From contig NZ_CP069159.1 in assembly GCF_016811995.1 (NCBI RefSeq), positions 3,782,001-3,846,000 on the forward strand: a stretch of DNA of 64,000 nt, written 5' to 3'. Of the stretch, positions 51,885 to 64,000 are shown in pieces (the first letter of the stretch is position 1; every line of letters starts with the position of its first letter). The position numbers and the translations under genes are program-made. Under the pieces are notes generated by a model. The model searched no databases and was not told the DNA's origin. It saw only the letters and a list, made by a program, of their open reading frames with translations. The DNA comes from Citrobacter sp. R56. GTDB taxonomy: Bacteria > Pseudomonadota > Gammaproteobacteria > Enterobacterales > Enterobacteriaceae.

Positions 51885-53210
51885 TTATGGCTTACCACGA
51901 ATTTTCATATTTCCTGCCTGCAACAGCGTCAGGCCACGCGTTTCCGGAGCAAACATGACGGAGACAACCAGACCTATCAGCGAAATCAGTGCCCCAATCA
52001 GCATCACGTTATTAATTCCGTAGCGGGTGATGAAAATCGGTAACGCCCAGGTGGAGACCACCGTCCCAATACGGCTGAGCGACATGATGACACCGACCGC
52101 AGAAGCGCGAATGTCAGTGGGAAACAGTTCGTTGGGGTAAAGCCATTGCAAAATACCCGGCCCACCGGAGAAAAACGCATAGACCGCAAATGCCACCACC
52201 ACCAGACCGATGCCTAAATGGGGGATAAACCCAAGCAGCGCCAGGGCAAACGTCATCATCGCAAAGCTGCCGATAAGCAACGGGCGGCGACCGATGCTGT
52301 TCAGCCAGAACATGGCCGGAACACAACCCAGCATAAAGAAGAGGCTGATCACCACGTTTCCTAATGCCGCACTCCGCCCCTGCTCCCAGCCGAGCAACCC
52401 GACTATCTGCGGACCAAAGGTGTAGATGGCAAACATCGGGATCACCTGGCAGGTCCAGATAACCGCCACGAAAAGCACAAACGGAAAATGGCGGCGGTTG
52501 AACAACTGCAGGAAGCGGGTTTCCTTAGGCGGTTCATCATCAAAAACGACGGGTTCGCCAAACAGTTTGATCATCATCTTCTGGCACTCTTCCACCCGCC
52601 CTTTGCGTAGCAGCCAACGCGGGGATTCCGGGAGGTCAAAACGGCCAATCAGGATGATAAGGCACGGAATGGCGGCGCTGCCAAGCATCCAGCGCCAGCC
52701 GCCTTCAACGTCATATAAGCAATAGCCGACCAGGTTGGCGCAGGTCGCGCCCACATACCACATGGCAGCAATAAAACCGATGGAGAACGCCCGCTGGCGG
52801 GTGTTGGAAAACTCGGTGATCATCGAGGTGGCGATGGGATAATCTGCGCCTATCACAATCCCAATCAGCACGCGCATGATGAGCAGTTCAAACGGTGTAG
52901 AGACAAACATGGTCGCCACCGATATCACCCCAATGGCGACGATATCGATAAGGAACATTTTGCGACGTCCGACCTTGTCGCAAATATAGCCAAACAGCGA
53001 AGTACCGACAAACAGCCCAGCCAGCGTCGCGGCGCCGAGCATACCGATCCACTCGGCATCCAGGCCCAATGTCGGGGTCAATTGCTCCAGCGCAACGCCG
53101 ATGATGACGAGTACATATCCATCCAGAAAGGGCCCACCGCTTCCCCACAGCATGATACGGCGGTGAATAGATGAGAATTTGAGGTCATCAAAATTCCTGG
53201 GCTGCTGCAT
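51885..53210 (-). CDS. yaaU: YaaU, putative MFS transporter
   Basis: Sugar-porter family MFS protein; 441 residues (E. coli 443) with twelve membrane segments. The MFS motif GYICDKVGRRK lies between segments 2 and 3 and NSIGRRPL in the second half, with PESPRWLL and PETRGL, usual in this family. The substrate is unknown. The ATG at 53210 is preceded by AGGAA at seven bases, which decides between it and the ATG eight codons upstream. It lies between the fix genes and kefF and is not obviously part of either group. Confidence 0.93.
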   Translation of the reverse strand: MQQPRNFDDLKFSSIHRRIMLWGSGGPFLDGYVLVIIGVALEQLTPTLGLDAEWIGMLGAATLAGLFVGTSLFGYICDKVGRRKMFLIDIVAIGVISVATMFVSTPFELLIMRVLIGIVIGADYPIATSMITEFSNTRQRAFSIGFIAAMWYVGATCANLVGYCLYDVEGGWRWMLGSAAIPCLIILIGRFDLPESPRWLLRKGRVEECQKMMIKLFGEPVVFDDEPPKETRFLQLFNRRHFPFVLFVAVIWTCQVIPMFAIYTFGPQIVGLLGWEQGRSAALGNVVISLFFMLGCVPAMFWLNSIGRRPLLIGSFAMMTFALALLGFIPHLGIGLVVVAFAVYAFFSGGPGILQWLYPNELFPTDIRASAVGVIMSLSRIGTVVSTWALPIFITRYGINNVMLIGALISLIGLVVSVMFAPETRGLTLLQAGNMKIRGKP

Positions 53211-53237
53211 GGCTATTTCCTGTTTCATCGGCAATAT

Positions 53238-53321
53238 TGCCGGATGGCGACGAGAAACGTCTTATCCGGCCAAAAAACTGCATATTTTAGTTGGCCGGAT
53301 GCGCGTAAGCGCTACCCGGCA
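53238..53321. repeat. Double REP element between yaaU and fixX
   Basis: Two units in tandem: TTGCCGGATGGCGACGAG...CGTCTTATCCGGCC (53238-53271) and GGCCGGATGCGCGTAAGCGCTACCCGGCA (53293-53321). It follows fixX closely and may protect the fix mRNA 3' end. Confidence 0.8.
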
Positions 53322-53327
53322 TCGGGC

Positions 53328-53615
53328 TCAGCCGTAACGAAACTCCACGCCAAAGGTGCCACGCGGGTATTCCCACTTTTCCAGCGCCGTCCCCAAACCG
53401 AGGATCCGGCAGGTGCCGCATTCAAGACACCCTGCATAATCAAAACGTACGCTACCGTCATCCTGTTTTTTATACAATCCCGCAGGGCAGGCCTTGATCA
53501 GAACTTCCAGCGCCTGTTTATCGGGGTCAGTTTTCAGAATGATGTGTGGGTTTTCTTCATCCACATTGAATTTATTAACGCCCAGTTTGACGTCTACATT
53601 GACGGAAGAAGTCAT
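53328..53615 (-). CDS. fixX: FixX, ferredoxin-like protein
   Basis: Small iron-sulphur protein of 95 residues; cysteine pattern CPAGLYKKQ and CLECGTCRILG, as in the ferredoxin domain of ETF:quinone oxidoreductases. Together with FixC it forms the equivalent of ETF-QO and is thought to pass electrons towards crotonobetainyl-CoA reduction. Its start overlaps the fixC stop by four bases. Last gene of fixABCX. Confidence 0.95.
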   Translation of the reverse strand: MTSSVNVDVKLGVNKFNVDEENPHIILKTDPDKQALEVLIKACPAGLYKKQDDGSVRFDYAGCLECGTCRILGLGTALEKWEYPRGTFGVEFRYG

Positions 53616-54898
53616 AATGCGGTTACTCCTTTAATGCCGTCCTTCATCAGATTGATAAAGCCGACTTTCTTGGCATGGCGCAGGATTTTTTTACGCATCG
53701 GCACTGGCGCGCTGCCATCAATGGTGAAGAGATCGCGCGCAATGCCGACCACCATTTCAGGGTATTGCGTAAACATGCGCGGGTTGTCGAGGAATGCAGG
53801 TAAACGCTGGTACATGCGCATATCACGCATCGGGCCGTTGTCCAGATGCTGATGATATTCCGCCAGTCCTTGCTTGCTGAAATCGTTGCTACGCATGGCA
53901 GAGAGCACTGTTTTCGCGGCGGCTTCACCGGCTGATACCGCCAGATCCATACCGCGAATAGTAAAGCCCAGGTTCATACACATTCCGGCGGCATCACCGG
54001 CAATCAACACGCCGTCACCTACCAGCTCAGGCTGCATGTTCATTCCGGCCTCAGGAACGACGTGCGCAGCGTATTCGACCATCTTGCCGCCAGCAATGAG
54101 CGGCGCGACTGCTGGGTGTTGTTTAAAGTCTTCCAGCATTTGTGGAACCGATTTTTTGGCGTCTTTCAGATGATGAAGGCCGCACACCAGTCCCAGAGAA
54201 ATGGTTGTTTCATTGGTATAGAGGAAACCGCCGCCCATCAGGCCATCGGTTGGCGATCCTGCAAACAGACAGGCAGCCCCTTCGTTGCCCTGCAGCTGGA
54301 AGCGATCTTCAATCACCGATTTAGGTAATTCGATAAGCTCTTTTACCCCGACCGCAACGTGTTCTGCTTCAACGCGTTTTGCCATGCCCAGCTGTTCCGC
54401 CAACAGAGAATTCACCCCGTCGGCAAGGATAACGACCTTCGCTTCGAGAATATCGCCATCGGCTTCTACACCCACCACTTTCCCGTCGCGCTTAACGACG
54501 TTATCGACGCGGATGCCGGTGATCAGCTGCGCACCCGCTTCTTCCGCCTGTTCCATGAGCCAGGCGTCAAATTTACTGCGCAGTACGGAATAAGAAACTT
54601 GTGAAGGCGCGGCGTCTTCACCGTTGAAATAATCCACCGTCATCGCCCCTTTATCCGTCATAAAGGCGAGTTTTTCGTGGGTAATTACACGTTCGACGGG
54701 GGCCTGTTCAGCAAACCCAGGGAGAATGCGTTCAAGACTATGGGCATAAATACGCCCACCGGTGACATTCTTCGCACCTGCAGAATTGCCGCGCTCGATA
54801 ACTAACACCTGTGCCCCTTCACGGGCGAGCACCAGCGCCGCAACCGAACCGGCCAGCCCTGCTCCCACAATGATGGCATCAAAGATATCTTCGGACAT
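53612..54898 (-). CDS. fixC: FixC, flavoprotein dehydrogenase (ETF-QO-like)
   Basis: FAD-binding protein of 428 residues related to the flavin part of ETF:quinone oxidoreductase. The dinucleotide-binding VGAGLAGSVAALVLAREGAQVLVIERG begins at about 12, and GDAAGMCMNLGFTIRGMDLAV near 290 is the second FAD contact. Together with FixX it accepts electrons from FixAB. Its Shine-Dalgarno CTGGAG is six bases before the start. A strong GC palindrome lies just upstream, between fixB and fixC. Confidence 0.96.
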   Translation of the reverse strand: MSEDIFDAIIVGAGLAGSVAALVLAREGAQVLVIERGNSAGAKNVTGGRIYAHSLERILPGFAEQAPVERVITHEKLAFMTDKGAMTVDYFNGEDAAPSQVSYSVLRSKFDAWLMEQAEEAGAQLITGIRVDNVVKRDGKVVGVEADGDILEAKVVILADGVNSLLAEQLGMAKRVEAEHVAVGVKELIELPKSVIEDRFQLQGNEGAACLFAGSPTDGLMGGGFLYTNETTISLGLVCGLHHLKDAKKSVPQMLEDFKQHPAVAPLIAGGKMVEYAAHVVPEAGMNMQPELVGDGVLIAGDAAGMCMNLGFTIRGMDLAVSAGEAAAKTVLSAMRSNDFSKQGLAEYHQHLDNGPMRDMRMYQRLPAFLDNPRMFTQYPEMVVGIARDLFTIDGSAPVPMRKKILRHAKKVGFINLMKDGIKGVTAL

Positions 54899-54923
54899 AA
54901 GAACTCCAGATTAACCTGTCGAT

Positions 54924-54948
54924 GGCAGGGCCGGGATCCGGCCCTGCC
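54924..54948 (-). other. Perfect GC hairpin between fixB and fixC
   Basis: GGCAGGGCCGG-GAT-CCGGCCCTGCC: 11-base arms around a three-base loop, seven bases after the fixB stop and 25 bases before the fixC start. No T-run follows, so it is not a classic terminator. It may set the relative expression of fixAB and fixCX by stabilising or shortening the mRNA. Confidence 0.7.
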
Positions 54949-54955
54949 TGGTGGA

Positions 54956-55897
54956 TCAGCGTGCTAACGCGCTCGTGAGCGCTGGCAGGATCTTCATGAC
55001 ATCGCCGACAATGCCGTAATCAGCGTATTGGAATATCGGGGCATTTTTATCTTTGTTAATGGCGCAAATGGTTTGTGAGCCGTTCGCCCCCACCATGTGC
55101 TGAATTTGCCCAGAAATCCCGACCGCCAGATACAGGTCTGGCTTAAGCATCAGGTTGGAGATCCCGACATAACGCTCGTGCTCCATCCATTTTTCGTTTT
55201 CCGCTACCGGGCGAGAGCAAGCCAGCTCCGCGCCAATGGCTTCGCACAGCGCGACCGCCAGAGAAATATTCTCTTTGCTGCCGATACCTCGTCCAACGCT
55301 GACCACCAGGCGCGCTTTGTCGAGATCAACGCTGTTGCTTTGACGCGCCAGTGTTGCCGTGCGGGTCACCGCAATCTCAGGTGACTGCCACTGTACAACC
55401 TGTGCAGTCCCACTCAGAGAGGCATCCTGAGCCGCGGCCTCAAACGTGCCGCTGCTGAGCGTGATAACAGCAAATGGCGACGCGATCGTCTCTTCACCAA
55501 TGGCCAGACCGCCGTAGACCATATGCTTAACGGCCGCACGCCCCTCTTTTTGCTCTACCGCGCTCGCGTCGTTGGAGACGGCGGCTGACAAACGAAACGC
55601 CAGCTTTGCCGCCAGCAGTTTGCCGCGACGGGTATTAGGCAGCAGCACCACTCCCGCCTCGCTTTGCTGACGAATGGTTTGCACCATCACGTCGGCATAA
55701 TCTTCCATCATGCGGTCATCGGGCTTACCGCTCAGTTGCCAGACGTGATTTGCGCCGGACTGAAACGCCGTCACACCGTCAGTATCGTGAAGCACAAACG
55801 CATTAATCTGTTCACCTAAAGCCTGTGCGCCACCCATCAGTTCCGGCAGGCGAGAAGGGGTATCGCTGAATACCCAGACACTGGAAAACTTGCTCAT
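54956..55897 (-). CDS. fixB: FixB, electron transfer flavoprotein alpha-like subunit
   Basis: ETF alpha-type subunit of 313 residues; the C-terminal FAD-binding domain has [25 protein letters not shown] and [34 protein letters not shown]. With FixA it carries electrons in anaerobic carnitine reduction. It starts 11 bases after the fixA stop. Confidence 0.96.
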   Translation of the reverse strand: MSKFSSVWVFSDTPSRLPELMGGAQALGEQINAFVLHDTDGVTAFQSGANHVWQLSGKPDDRMMEDYADVMVQTIRQQSEAGVVLLPNTRRGKLLAAKLAFRLSAAVSNDASAVEQKEGRAAVKHMVYGGLAIGEETIASPFAVITLSSGTFEAAAQDASLSGTAQVVQWQSPEIAVTRTATLARQSNSVDLDKARLVVSVGRGIGSKENISLAVALCEAIGAELACSRPVAENEKWMEHERYVGISNLMLKPDLYLAVGISGQIQHMVGANGSQTICAINKDKNAPIFQYADYGIVGDVMKILPALTSALAR

Positions 55898-55908
55898 AAC
55901 ATCCCCTT

Positions 55909-56682
55909 TTAACGAATAATTTTGCGCAGATGATCGGCAAACGCGGCGATCTGTTCTTCACCATCGCCTTCAATGACGATGCGCTGACGTTCGCGCTGTT
56001 TCGGCGCAGCAACCTGTTGAGCGGAATACGCGTCAACCGCACTGAATCCGATATCCGCAGATGACCAGACCTGAACCGGTTTTTTGGCCGCGCCAAGAAT
56101 GGCTTTCATGGACGGAATCTGCGGAGTGTTAATGTCGGTAGAAACGGCCACCACCGCAGGAAGGGGAATGCTCAGAGTTTCGATTTCATCTTCCAGCTCA
56201 CGTTCCACCGTGAGGGTGTTATCCGCCAGCGAGAGGATCTTGCTGACGCCATTAATGGCGGGGATCTGCAGCGTTTCGCCTACCAGCAGGCTCACCTGCT
56301 GTGCATAAAGGTCAGAAGAACCATCGCCACAGACAATCAGATCAAAGCCGGATTTTTGCGCGGCGGCAGCCAGCGCGGCAGCCGTATGCTGCGGTAACGC
56401 CTGTTCAAACTGGTCGTCAATCACCACGATCAGTTCATCAGGACCACGGGAAAGCACATCTTTACGCCCTTTGGCGTTAGTCAGCGCTTTGCCACCCACG
56501 CTCAGCGCAATCACTTGAGCCTCGCCAACCTGCTGTTTTAACTGGCAAGCAGCTTCGATCGCATTCAGATCATATTGGCTGATTTTGCCATCCGCTTTGC
56601 TGAGATCTAATGATCCATCAGCATTATTAATTACAATATCCTGTTCATCAGGTACGCACTTGTAGCAAGTAATTATCTTCAT
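55909..56682 (-). CDS. fixA: FixA, electron transfer flavoprotein beta-like subunit
   Basis: ETF beta-type subunit of 257 residues (E. coli 256). It starts [14 protein letters not shown] and has the ETF beta signature around [25 protein letters not shown] chose the ATG at 56682, preceded by TGGAG, rather than the longer frame starting further upstream in the regulatory region. First gene of fixABCX, divergent from caiT. Confidence 0.96.
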   Translation of the reverse strand: MKIITCYKCVPDEQDIVINNADGSLDLSKADGKISQYDLNAIEAACQLKQQVGEAQVIALSVGGKALTNAKGRKDVLSRGPDELIVVIDDQFEQALPQHTAAALAAAAQKSGFDLIVCGDGSSDLYAQQVSLLVGETLQIPAINGVSKILSLADNTLTVERELEDEIETLSIPLPAVVAVSTDINTPQIPSMKAILGAAKKPVQVWSSADIGFSAVDAYSAQQVAAPKQRERQRIVIEGDGEEQIAAFADHLRKIIR

Positions 56683-56814
56683 TGCATCTCCAGAAATCAT
56701 GAAGGAAACGTCGTTCATATCGGCAGTGTTAAATATACAGATACCACGCTCTTTAATTCGGAAATAAAACATTAATCACCAATATTGAAAATGTCACACA
56801 CTGATATTTTCAAC

Positions 56815-56849
56815 TTTCAATAATGTTAAGCCCCTCACCAATATTGAAA
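56815..56849. promoter_or_regulatory. Candidate CaiF site 1
   Basis: TTTCAATAATG-N13-CAATATTGAAA: inverse 11-base arms (one mismatch) separated by exactly 13 bases. This is the arrangement reported for CaiF binding in E. coli (11-base inverted repeat, 13-base spacer). Assignment to CaiF is by analogy; caiF itself would lie beyond caiE, outside the window. Confidence 0.75.
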
Positions 56850-56870
56850 ACAGACATCAAAACCCAAAAC

Positions 56871-56905
56871 GTTCAATATTGTTTTGTTGATCACCAATAT
56901 TGAAT
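56871..56905. promoter_or_regulatory. Candidate CaiF site 2
   Basis: GTTCAATATTG-N13-CAATATTGAAT: inverse arms matching at ten of 11 positions, with the same 13-base spacer as site 1. The centres of the two sites are 56 bases apart. Confidence 0.75.
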
Positions 56906-57000
56906 GCCAGAGAGTTAAAAAAGTAAAAAAATCACACTCAAATGTTTGATTTTAAAACAAAAACAAACAAATAATCGTCAAAAATCACCCGACATAAAAG

Positions 57001-57016
57001 TGTGACACAGGTAACA
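57001..57016. promoter_or_regulatory. Candidate CRP site upstream of caiT
   Basis: TGTGA-CACAGG-TAACA: one perfect half and one with a single mismatch to the CRP consensus. The E. coli cai operon needs CRP, so a site here is expected. Not tested. Confidence 0.55.
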
Positions 57017-57160
57017 GTACACAGGGGGCTGAATACCCATTATGAAGTACTTTCCAACGCGTCCCCGAGGTTAATAAATCATTAAATTATTATTACAAAA
57101 AACAAACAATAAATAACATCCGGGAACACAAAATAAATTTTGTTTTGACACTGGAATTAA

Positions 57161-58681
<1,521 letters not shown>

Positions 58682-58712
58682 CTTTAACCCCAATATATCA
58701 AGAGGTTGGAAG

Positions 58713-59855
58713 ATGGATTTTAATTTAAATGACGAGCAGGAACTGTTTGTCGCCGGTATTCGTGAACTGATGGCCAGTGAAAACTGGGAAGCGTATTTTG
58801 CCGAGTGCGATCGCGACAGCGTCTATCCAGAACGTTTTGTAAAAGCACTGGCGGATATGGGCATTGATAGCCTGCTGATCCCGGAAGAACACGGCGGACT
58901 GGAAGCCGGTTTTGTCACCGTCGCAGCGGTCTGGATGGAACTGGGACGCCTGGGTGCGCCAACGTATGTTCTGTACCAGCTTCCGGGCGGTTTTAACACC
59001 TTCCTGCGCGAAGGAACCCAGGAGCAGATCGATAAGATCATGGCTTTCCAGGGGACCGGGAAGCAAATGTGGAACTCCGCCATCACAGAACCGGGAGCGG
59101 GATCAGATGTTGGCAGTTTAAAAACTACTTATACACGCAAAAATGGTAAGGTTTATCTTAACGGCAGTAAGTGCTTTATCACCAGTAGCGCCTATACCCC
59201 TTACGTTGTGGTAATGGCACGAGACGCCGCCTCTCCGGACAAACCAGTTTATACCGAATGGTGTGTCGATATGAGTAAAGCGGGCATCAAAGTTAACAAA
59301 CTTGAGAAGCTCGGTCTGCGCATGGACAGCTGCTGTGAAATCAACTTTGACGACGTCGAACTGGAAGAGAAAGACATGTTCGGTCGTGAAGGTAATGGCT
59401 TTAACCGCGTAAAAGAAGAGTTCGATCACGAACGTTTCCTGGTGGCCTTAACCAACTACGGTACCGCGATGTGCGCCTTTGAAGATGCCGCGCGCTATGC
59501 GAATCAGCGCGTGCAGTTTGGCGAAACTATCGGTCGCTTCCAGCTGATTCAGGAAAAATTCGCTCACATGGCGATTAAATTAAACTCCATGAAAAACATG
59601 CTGTTCGAAGCAGCATGGAAGAGCGATAACGGCACCATCACCTCCGGTGATGCCGCGATGTGTAAGTACTTCTGCGCCAATGCTGCGTTTGAAGTTGTGG
59701 ACAGTGCTATGCAGGTGTTGGGCGGCGTGGGGATTGCGGGCAACCACCGTATCACGCGTTTCTGGCGTGACCTGCGCGTTGACCGTGTATCCGGCGGTTC
59801 TGACGAAATGCAGATCCTGACGCTGGGTCGTGCAGTACTGAAACAATATCGCTAA
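58713..59855 (+). CDS. caiA: CaiA, crotonobetainyl-CoA reductase
   Basis: Acyl-CoA dehydrogenase-fold flavoenzyme of 380 residues that reduces crotonobetainyl-CoA to butyrobetainyl-CoA, probably with electrons from FixABCX. Family stretches are [20 protein letters not shown] (about 125-145), the FAD-binding [15 protein letters not shown] and [20 protein letters not shown]. It starts 31 bases after caiT with AGGTTGG as ribosome site. Confidence 0.97.
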   Translation: MDFNLNDEQELFVAGIRELMASENWEAYFAECDRDSVYPERFVKALADMGIDSLLIPEEHGGLEAGFVTVAAVWMELGRLGAPTYVLYQLPGGFNTFLREGTQEQIDKIMAFQGTGKQMWNSAITEPGAGSDVGSLKTTYTRKNGKVYLNGSKCFITSSAYTPYVVVMARDAASPDKPVYTEWCVDMSKAGIKVNKLEKLGLRMDSCCEINFDDVELEEKDMFGREGNGFNRVKEEFDHERFLVALTNYGTAMCAFEDAARYANQRVQFGETIGRFQLIQEKFAHMAIKLNSMKNMLFEAAWKSDNGTITSGDAAMCKYFCANAAFEVVDSAMQVLGGVGIAGNHRITRFWRDLRVDRVSGGSDEMQILTLGRAVLKQYR

Positions 59856-59858
59856 ATG

Positions 59859-61176
<1,318 letters not shown>

Positions 61177-61240
61177 ACGCGGTCGCGCTGGCTGGCTTTG
61201 CCAGTTAGCGCCATCACGGTGAAAAATGGATAGAGGTGCA

Positions 61241-62794
61241 ATGGATATCGTTGGCGGACAAAACTTACGTCAGATGTGGGACGACCTTGCGGACGTCTAT
61301 GATGATAAAATGGCGCTCATTTTCGAGTCCAGCGAGGGCATCGTACAGCAATTCAGTTATGCCTCGCTGAATGAGGAAATCAACCGTACAGCAAACCTGT
61401 TCCATTCGTTAGGTATTCGAAAGGGCGATAAGGTTGCACTGCATCTGGATAACTGTCCGGAATTTATCTTCTGCTGGTTCGGGCTGGCAAAAATTGGGGC
61501 TGTCATGGTGCCCATTAATGCCCGACTACTGCGGGAAGAAAGCACCTGGATTTTGCAAAGCAGCCAGGCTCATCTGTTAGTCACCAGCAGTCAGTTCTAT
61601 CCGATGTACCAACAAATTCAGCAGGATGACGACAATCCGCTTACGCACATTTGTCTTATCGGGCAGGACATTCCACAGGTAGATGGCGTTATCAACTTTA
61701 CGCAGTTGAGAGAGCAGCAATCCACCACGCTTCGTTATGCCCCGCCGCTCAGTACAGACGATACCGCCGAAATCCTGTTCACCTCTGGCACCACGTCACG
61801 CCCTAAAGGGGTGGTCATCACCCACTATAATTTACGTTTCGCAGGCTACTACTCCTCCTGGCAATGCGCCTTGCGCGAGGATGATATCTACCTGACGGTG
61901 ATGCCTGCTTTTCATATCGACTGTCAGTGCACGGCGGCAATGGCCGCGTTCTCGGTGGGCAGCACCTTTGTATTGCTCGAGAAATACAGCGCCCGCGCGT
62001 TTTGGGAACAGGTACGAAAATACCGCGCCACCGTCACCGAATGCATCCCAATGATGATCCGTACGCTGATGGTGCAACCCGAATCGCCGCAAGACCGGCA
62101 GCATCACCTGCGCGAAGTGATGTTCTACCTCAACCTGTCGGTACAGGAAAAAGATGACTTTATTACACGCTTCGGCGTCAGATTACTGACCTCCTACGGA
62201 ATGACGGAGACCATTGTCGGGATCATTGGCGACAGACCGGGAGACAAGCGACGCTGGCCCTCTATCGGGCGAGTCGGTTTTTGCTATGAAGCCGAAATTC
62301 GTGATGAGAACAACCGCCCTCTTCCCCCGGGGGAGACCGGTGAAATCTGTATCAAAGGCATCCCAGGGAAAACCATTTTCAAAGAATATTACGACCGCCC
62401 GGATGCGACCGCAAAAGCGCTGGAGCCAGAAGGCTGGGTGCATACAGGTGACTCCGGCTACCGGGACGAAGAAGGCTTTTTCTATTTTGTCGACCGGCGC
62501 TGCAACATGATCAAGCGCGGAGGGGAAAACGTCTCCTGCGTTGAACTGGAAAATATTATATCCGCACACCCGAAGATTCAGGACATCGTTGTTGTCGGGA
62601 TTAAAGATTCTATTCGCGATGAAGCCATTAAAGCTTTTGTAGTGCTCAACGAAGGAGAGACGTTAAGCGAAGATGAGTTTTTCGGTTTTTGTGAAATGAA
62701 TATGGCGAAATTTAAAGTTCCCTCTTTTATGGAGATACGAACCGATTTGCCACGCAATTGTTCAGGAAAAATAATCAAAAAAAATCTGAAATAA
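61241..62794 (+). CDS. caiC: CaiC, carnitine/betaine CoA ligase
   Basis: ANL-family CoA ligase; 517 residues. The AMP-binding motif is [16 protein letters not shown] (about 170-185), followed by SYGMTE and the [34 protein letters not shown] hinge region and the catalytic lysine near the end (SGKIIKKN). The ATG at 61241, preceded by AGAGGTG, gives the family start; an ATG five codons upstream is possible but not conserved. Confidence 0.96.
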   Translation: MDIVGGQNLRQMWDDLADVYDDKMALIFESSEGIVQQFSYASLNEEINRTANLFHSLGIRKGDKVALHLDNCPEFIFCWFGLAKIGAVMVPINARLLREESTWILQSSQAHLLVTSSQFYPMYQQIQQDDDNPLTHICLIGQDIPQVDGVINFTQLREQQSTTLRYAPPLSTDDTAEILFTSGTTSRPKGVVITHYNLRFAGYYSSWQCALREDDIYLTVMPAFHIDCQCTAAMAAFSVGSTFVLLEKYSARAFWEQVRKYRATVTECIPMMIRTLMVQPESPQDRQHHLREVMFYLNLSVQEKDDFITRFGVRLLTSYGMTETIVGIIGDRPGDKRRWPSIGRVGFCYEAEIRDENNRPLPPGETGEICIKGIPGKTIFKEYYDRPDATAKALEPEGWVHTGDSGYRDEEGFFYFVDRRCNMIKRGGENVSCVELENIISAHPKIQDIVVVGIKDSIRDEAIKAFVVLNEGETLSEDEFFGFCEMNMAKFKVPSFMEIRTDLPRNCSGKIIKKNLK

Positions 62795-62909
62795 CGCACA
62801 CGGTGGGGAAATAGCCCACGCAGAAAAATATCACGACGAAATGGATGCAGCGCTTTGCAGGATCCGTGCTGCCTCTGTAACGGAATAAAAATAATTAAGG
62901 AGTGAAAAA

Positions 62910-63695
62910 ATGAGTGAATCATTACATCTGACCCGCAACGGCCACATTCTGGAAATTACCCTGGACAGGCCAAAAGCGAATGCCATCGATGCCAAAACCA
63001 GTTTCGAAATGGGCGAGGTTTTTCTCCAGTTCCGTGACGATCCAGAGCTGCGCGTGGCCATTATTACCGGCGGCGGAGAAAAATTCTTTTCTGCCGGCTG
63101 GGACCTGAAAGCCGCCGCTGAAGGTGAAGCGCCAGATGCCGATTTTGGTCCTGGCGGATTTGCTGGCTTGACCGAAATCTTTGACCTCGACAAACCGGTC
63201 ATTGCTGCCGTTAACGGCTATGCGTTTGGCGGCGGCTTTGAGCTGGCGCTGGCGGCTGACTTTATTGTCTGCGCAGAAAACGCCAGCTTCGCGTTGCCGG
63301 AAGCCAAACTGGGGATCGTGCCAGACAGCGGCGGCGTACTGCGCCTGCCGAAACTGCTGCCACCTGCCATCGTCAATGAAATGGTGATGACCGGCAGACG
63401 CATGGATGCTGAAGAAGCACTGCGCTGGGGGATCGTGAACCGCGTCGTGAGCCAGTCTGAACTCATGGATAGCGCTCGCGAACTGGCGCAACAACTGGTA
63501 GACAGCGCACCGCTGGCCATCGCCGCGCTCAAAGAGATTTACCGCGCCACCAGCGAAATGCCGGTTGAAGAAGGCTATCGCCACATCCGCAGCGGCGCGC
63601 TAAAACATTACCCTGCCGTACTGCATTCCGAAGATGCCGTCGAAGGGCCGCTGGCATTTGCAGAAAAACGCGATCCGGTCTGGAAAGGACGTTAA
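62910..63695 (+). CDS. caiD: CaiD, crotonobetainyl-CoA hydratase
   Basis: Crotonase-family hydratase converting carnitinyl-CoA and crotonobetainyl-CoA; 261 residues. It has the oxyanion-hole segments [12 protein letters not shown] (about 66-77) and [17 protein letters not shown] (about 106-122) and the active-site [14 protein letters not shown]. It follows caiC after 115 bases and starts after AAGGAG. Confidence 0.97.
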   Translation: MSESLHLTRNGHILEITLDRPKANAIDAKTSFEMGEVFLQFRDDPELRVAIITGGGEKFFSAGWDLKAAAEGEAPDADFGPGGFAGLTEIFDLDKPVIAAVNGYAFGGGFELALAADFIVCAENASFALPEAKLGIVPDSGGVLRLPKLLPPAIVNEMVMTGRRMDAEEALRWGIVNRVVSQSELMDSARELAQQLVDSAPLAIAALKEIYRATSEMPVEEGYRHIRSGALKHYPAVLHSEDAVEGPLAFAEKRDPVWKGR

Positions 63696-63701
63696 TACCT
63701 G

Positions 63702-63765
63702 ATTCAGGCCTACAAAGAATAACTGTTTCGTAGGCCTGATAAGGCATTTATGCCGCCATCCGGCA
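63702..63765. repeat. REP element between caiD and caiE
   Basis: ATTCAGGCCTAC...GTAGGCCTGAT, then GGCATTTATGCCGCCATCCGGCA: a palindrome-rich REP unit between caiD and caiE, just before the caiE ribosome site (AAAGGAAAA). Confidence 0.8.
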
Positions 63766-63785
63766 AAAAACATAAAGGAAAATTT

Positions 63786-64000
63786 ATGAGCTATTACGCC
63801 TTTGAAGGCCTGATTCCGGTGGTACACCCAGAGGCGTATGTCCATCCCAGCGCCGTACTTATTGGCGATGTGATTGTTGGGGCTGGCGTTTATATCGGCC
63901 CACACGCTTCGCTGCGCGGCGACTATGGCCGCCTGATCCTTGAAGCGGGCGCCAATCTCCAGGATGGCTGCATTATGCATGGCTATTGCGACACCGACAC
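63786..64000 (+). CDS. caiE: CaiE, hexapeptide-repeat carnitine metabolism protein (partial, C-terminus outside window)
   Basis: The first 71 codons of a left-handed beta-helix protein usually about 196 residues long. [27 protein letters not shown] shows the hexapeptide repeats, of the gamma-carbonic anhydrase-like type. In E. coli CaiE is reported to stimulate CaiB and CaiD, perhaps in cofactor supply; its exact role is unsettled. The gene is cut by the window edge. Last gene of the cai operon. Confidence 0.95.
   Translation, partial: MSYYAFEGLIPVVHPEAYVHPSAVLIGDVIVGAGVYIGPHASLRGDYGRLILEAGANLQDGCIMHGYCDTD

Noticed and set aside
56771-56905. Repeated CACCAATATTGAA as a CRISPR-like or mobile repeat
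   Set aside because: Copies alternate in orientation with fixed 13-base pairing distances and lie in a known divergent promoter region, which fits regulator binding sites and not a CRISPR array.

Overview
The window is enterobacterial chromosome, very close to Escherichia coli, Salmonella and Citrobacter. Nearly every product can be aligned from memory along its whole length with its E. coli K-12 counterpart, and the gene order is that of the E. coli 0-2 minute region read backwards (murG to caiE). Protein variants (281-residue AraC, 40-residue SgrT, 790-residue LptD) fit a Citrobacter/Salmonella-like species better than E. coli itself. I would call it Enterobacteriaceae, probably Citrobacter, without naming a species. 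I see no prophage, IS element, integron, CRISPR array, tRNA or rRNA.

Layout. (1) 1-10983, minus strand: the first part of the dcw division and cell-wall cluster (mraZ-rsmH-ftsL-ftsI-murE-murF-mraY-murD-ftsW-murG, murG cut by the window edge), read from one promoter with MraZ-box repeats. (2) 11450-15221, minus: cra, then ilvIH (acetolactate synthase III), each with its own terminator, and leuO from 16168. (3) 16762-21731, plus: leuLABCD with leader peptide and attenuator. (4) 21730-24907: setA, the sRNA sgrS carrying sgrT, and divergent sgrR, the glucose-phosphate stress module. (5) 24945-28326: TPP riboswitch and thiBPQ. (6) 28393-34477: yabI, araC and divergent araBAD with a complete ara regulatory region. 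(7) 34516-40650: polB (LexA box), rapA, rluA. (8) 40704-41516: djlA (minus). (9) 41849-48607: lptD-surA-pdxA-rsmA-apaG-apaH. (10) 48701-53210, minus: folA, kefC, kefF, yaaU. (11) 53328-56682, minus: fixABCX; 57164-64000, plus: caiTABCDE (caiE cut by the edge). These two operons diverge from an AT-rich region carrying a regular array of CAATATTGAA half-sites.

How the genes work together. The dcw genes make lipid II and the septal machinery. ilvIH and leuABCD share branched-chain amino acid synthesis, with leuO between them as the relay regulator. SgrR/SgrS/SgrT/SetA respond to sugar-phosphate stress. The cai genes take up carnitine and convert it to gamma-butyrobetaine through CoA-linked steps, and FixABCX supplies electrons to crotonobetainyl-CoA reduction. 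REP-type palindromes sit in eight gene junctions. The region is conserved housekeeping and metabolic DNA. I did not find an undescribed system; the points worth a second look are in the intergenic DNA and small RNAs.
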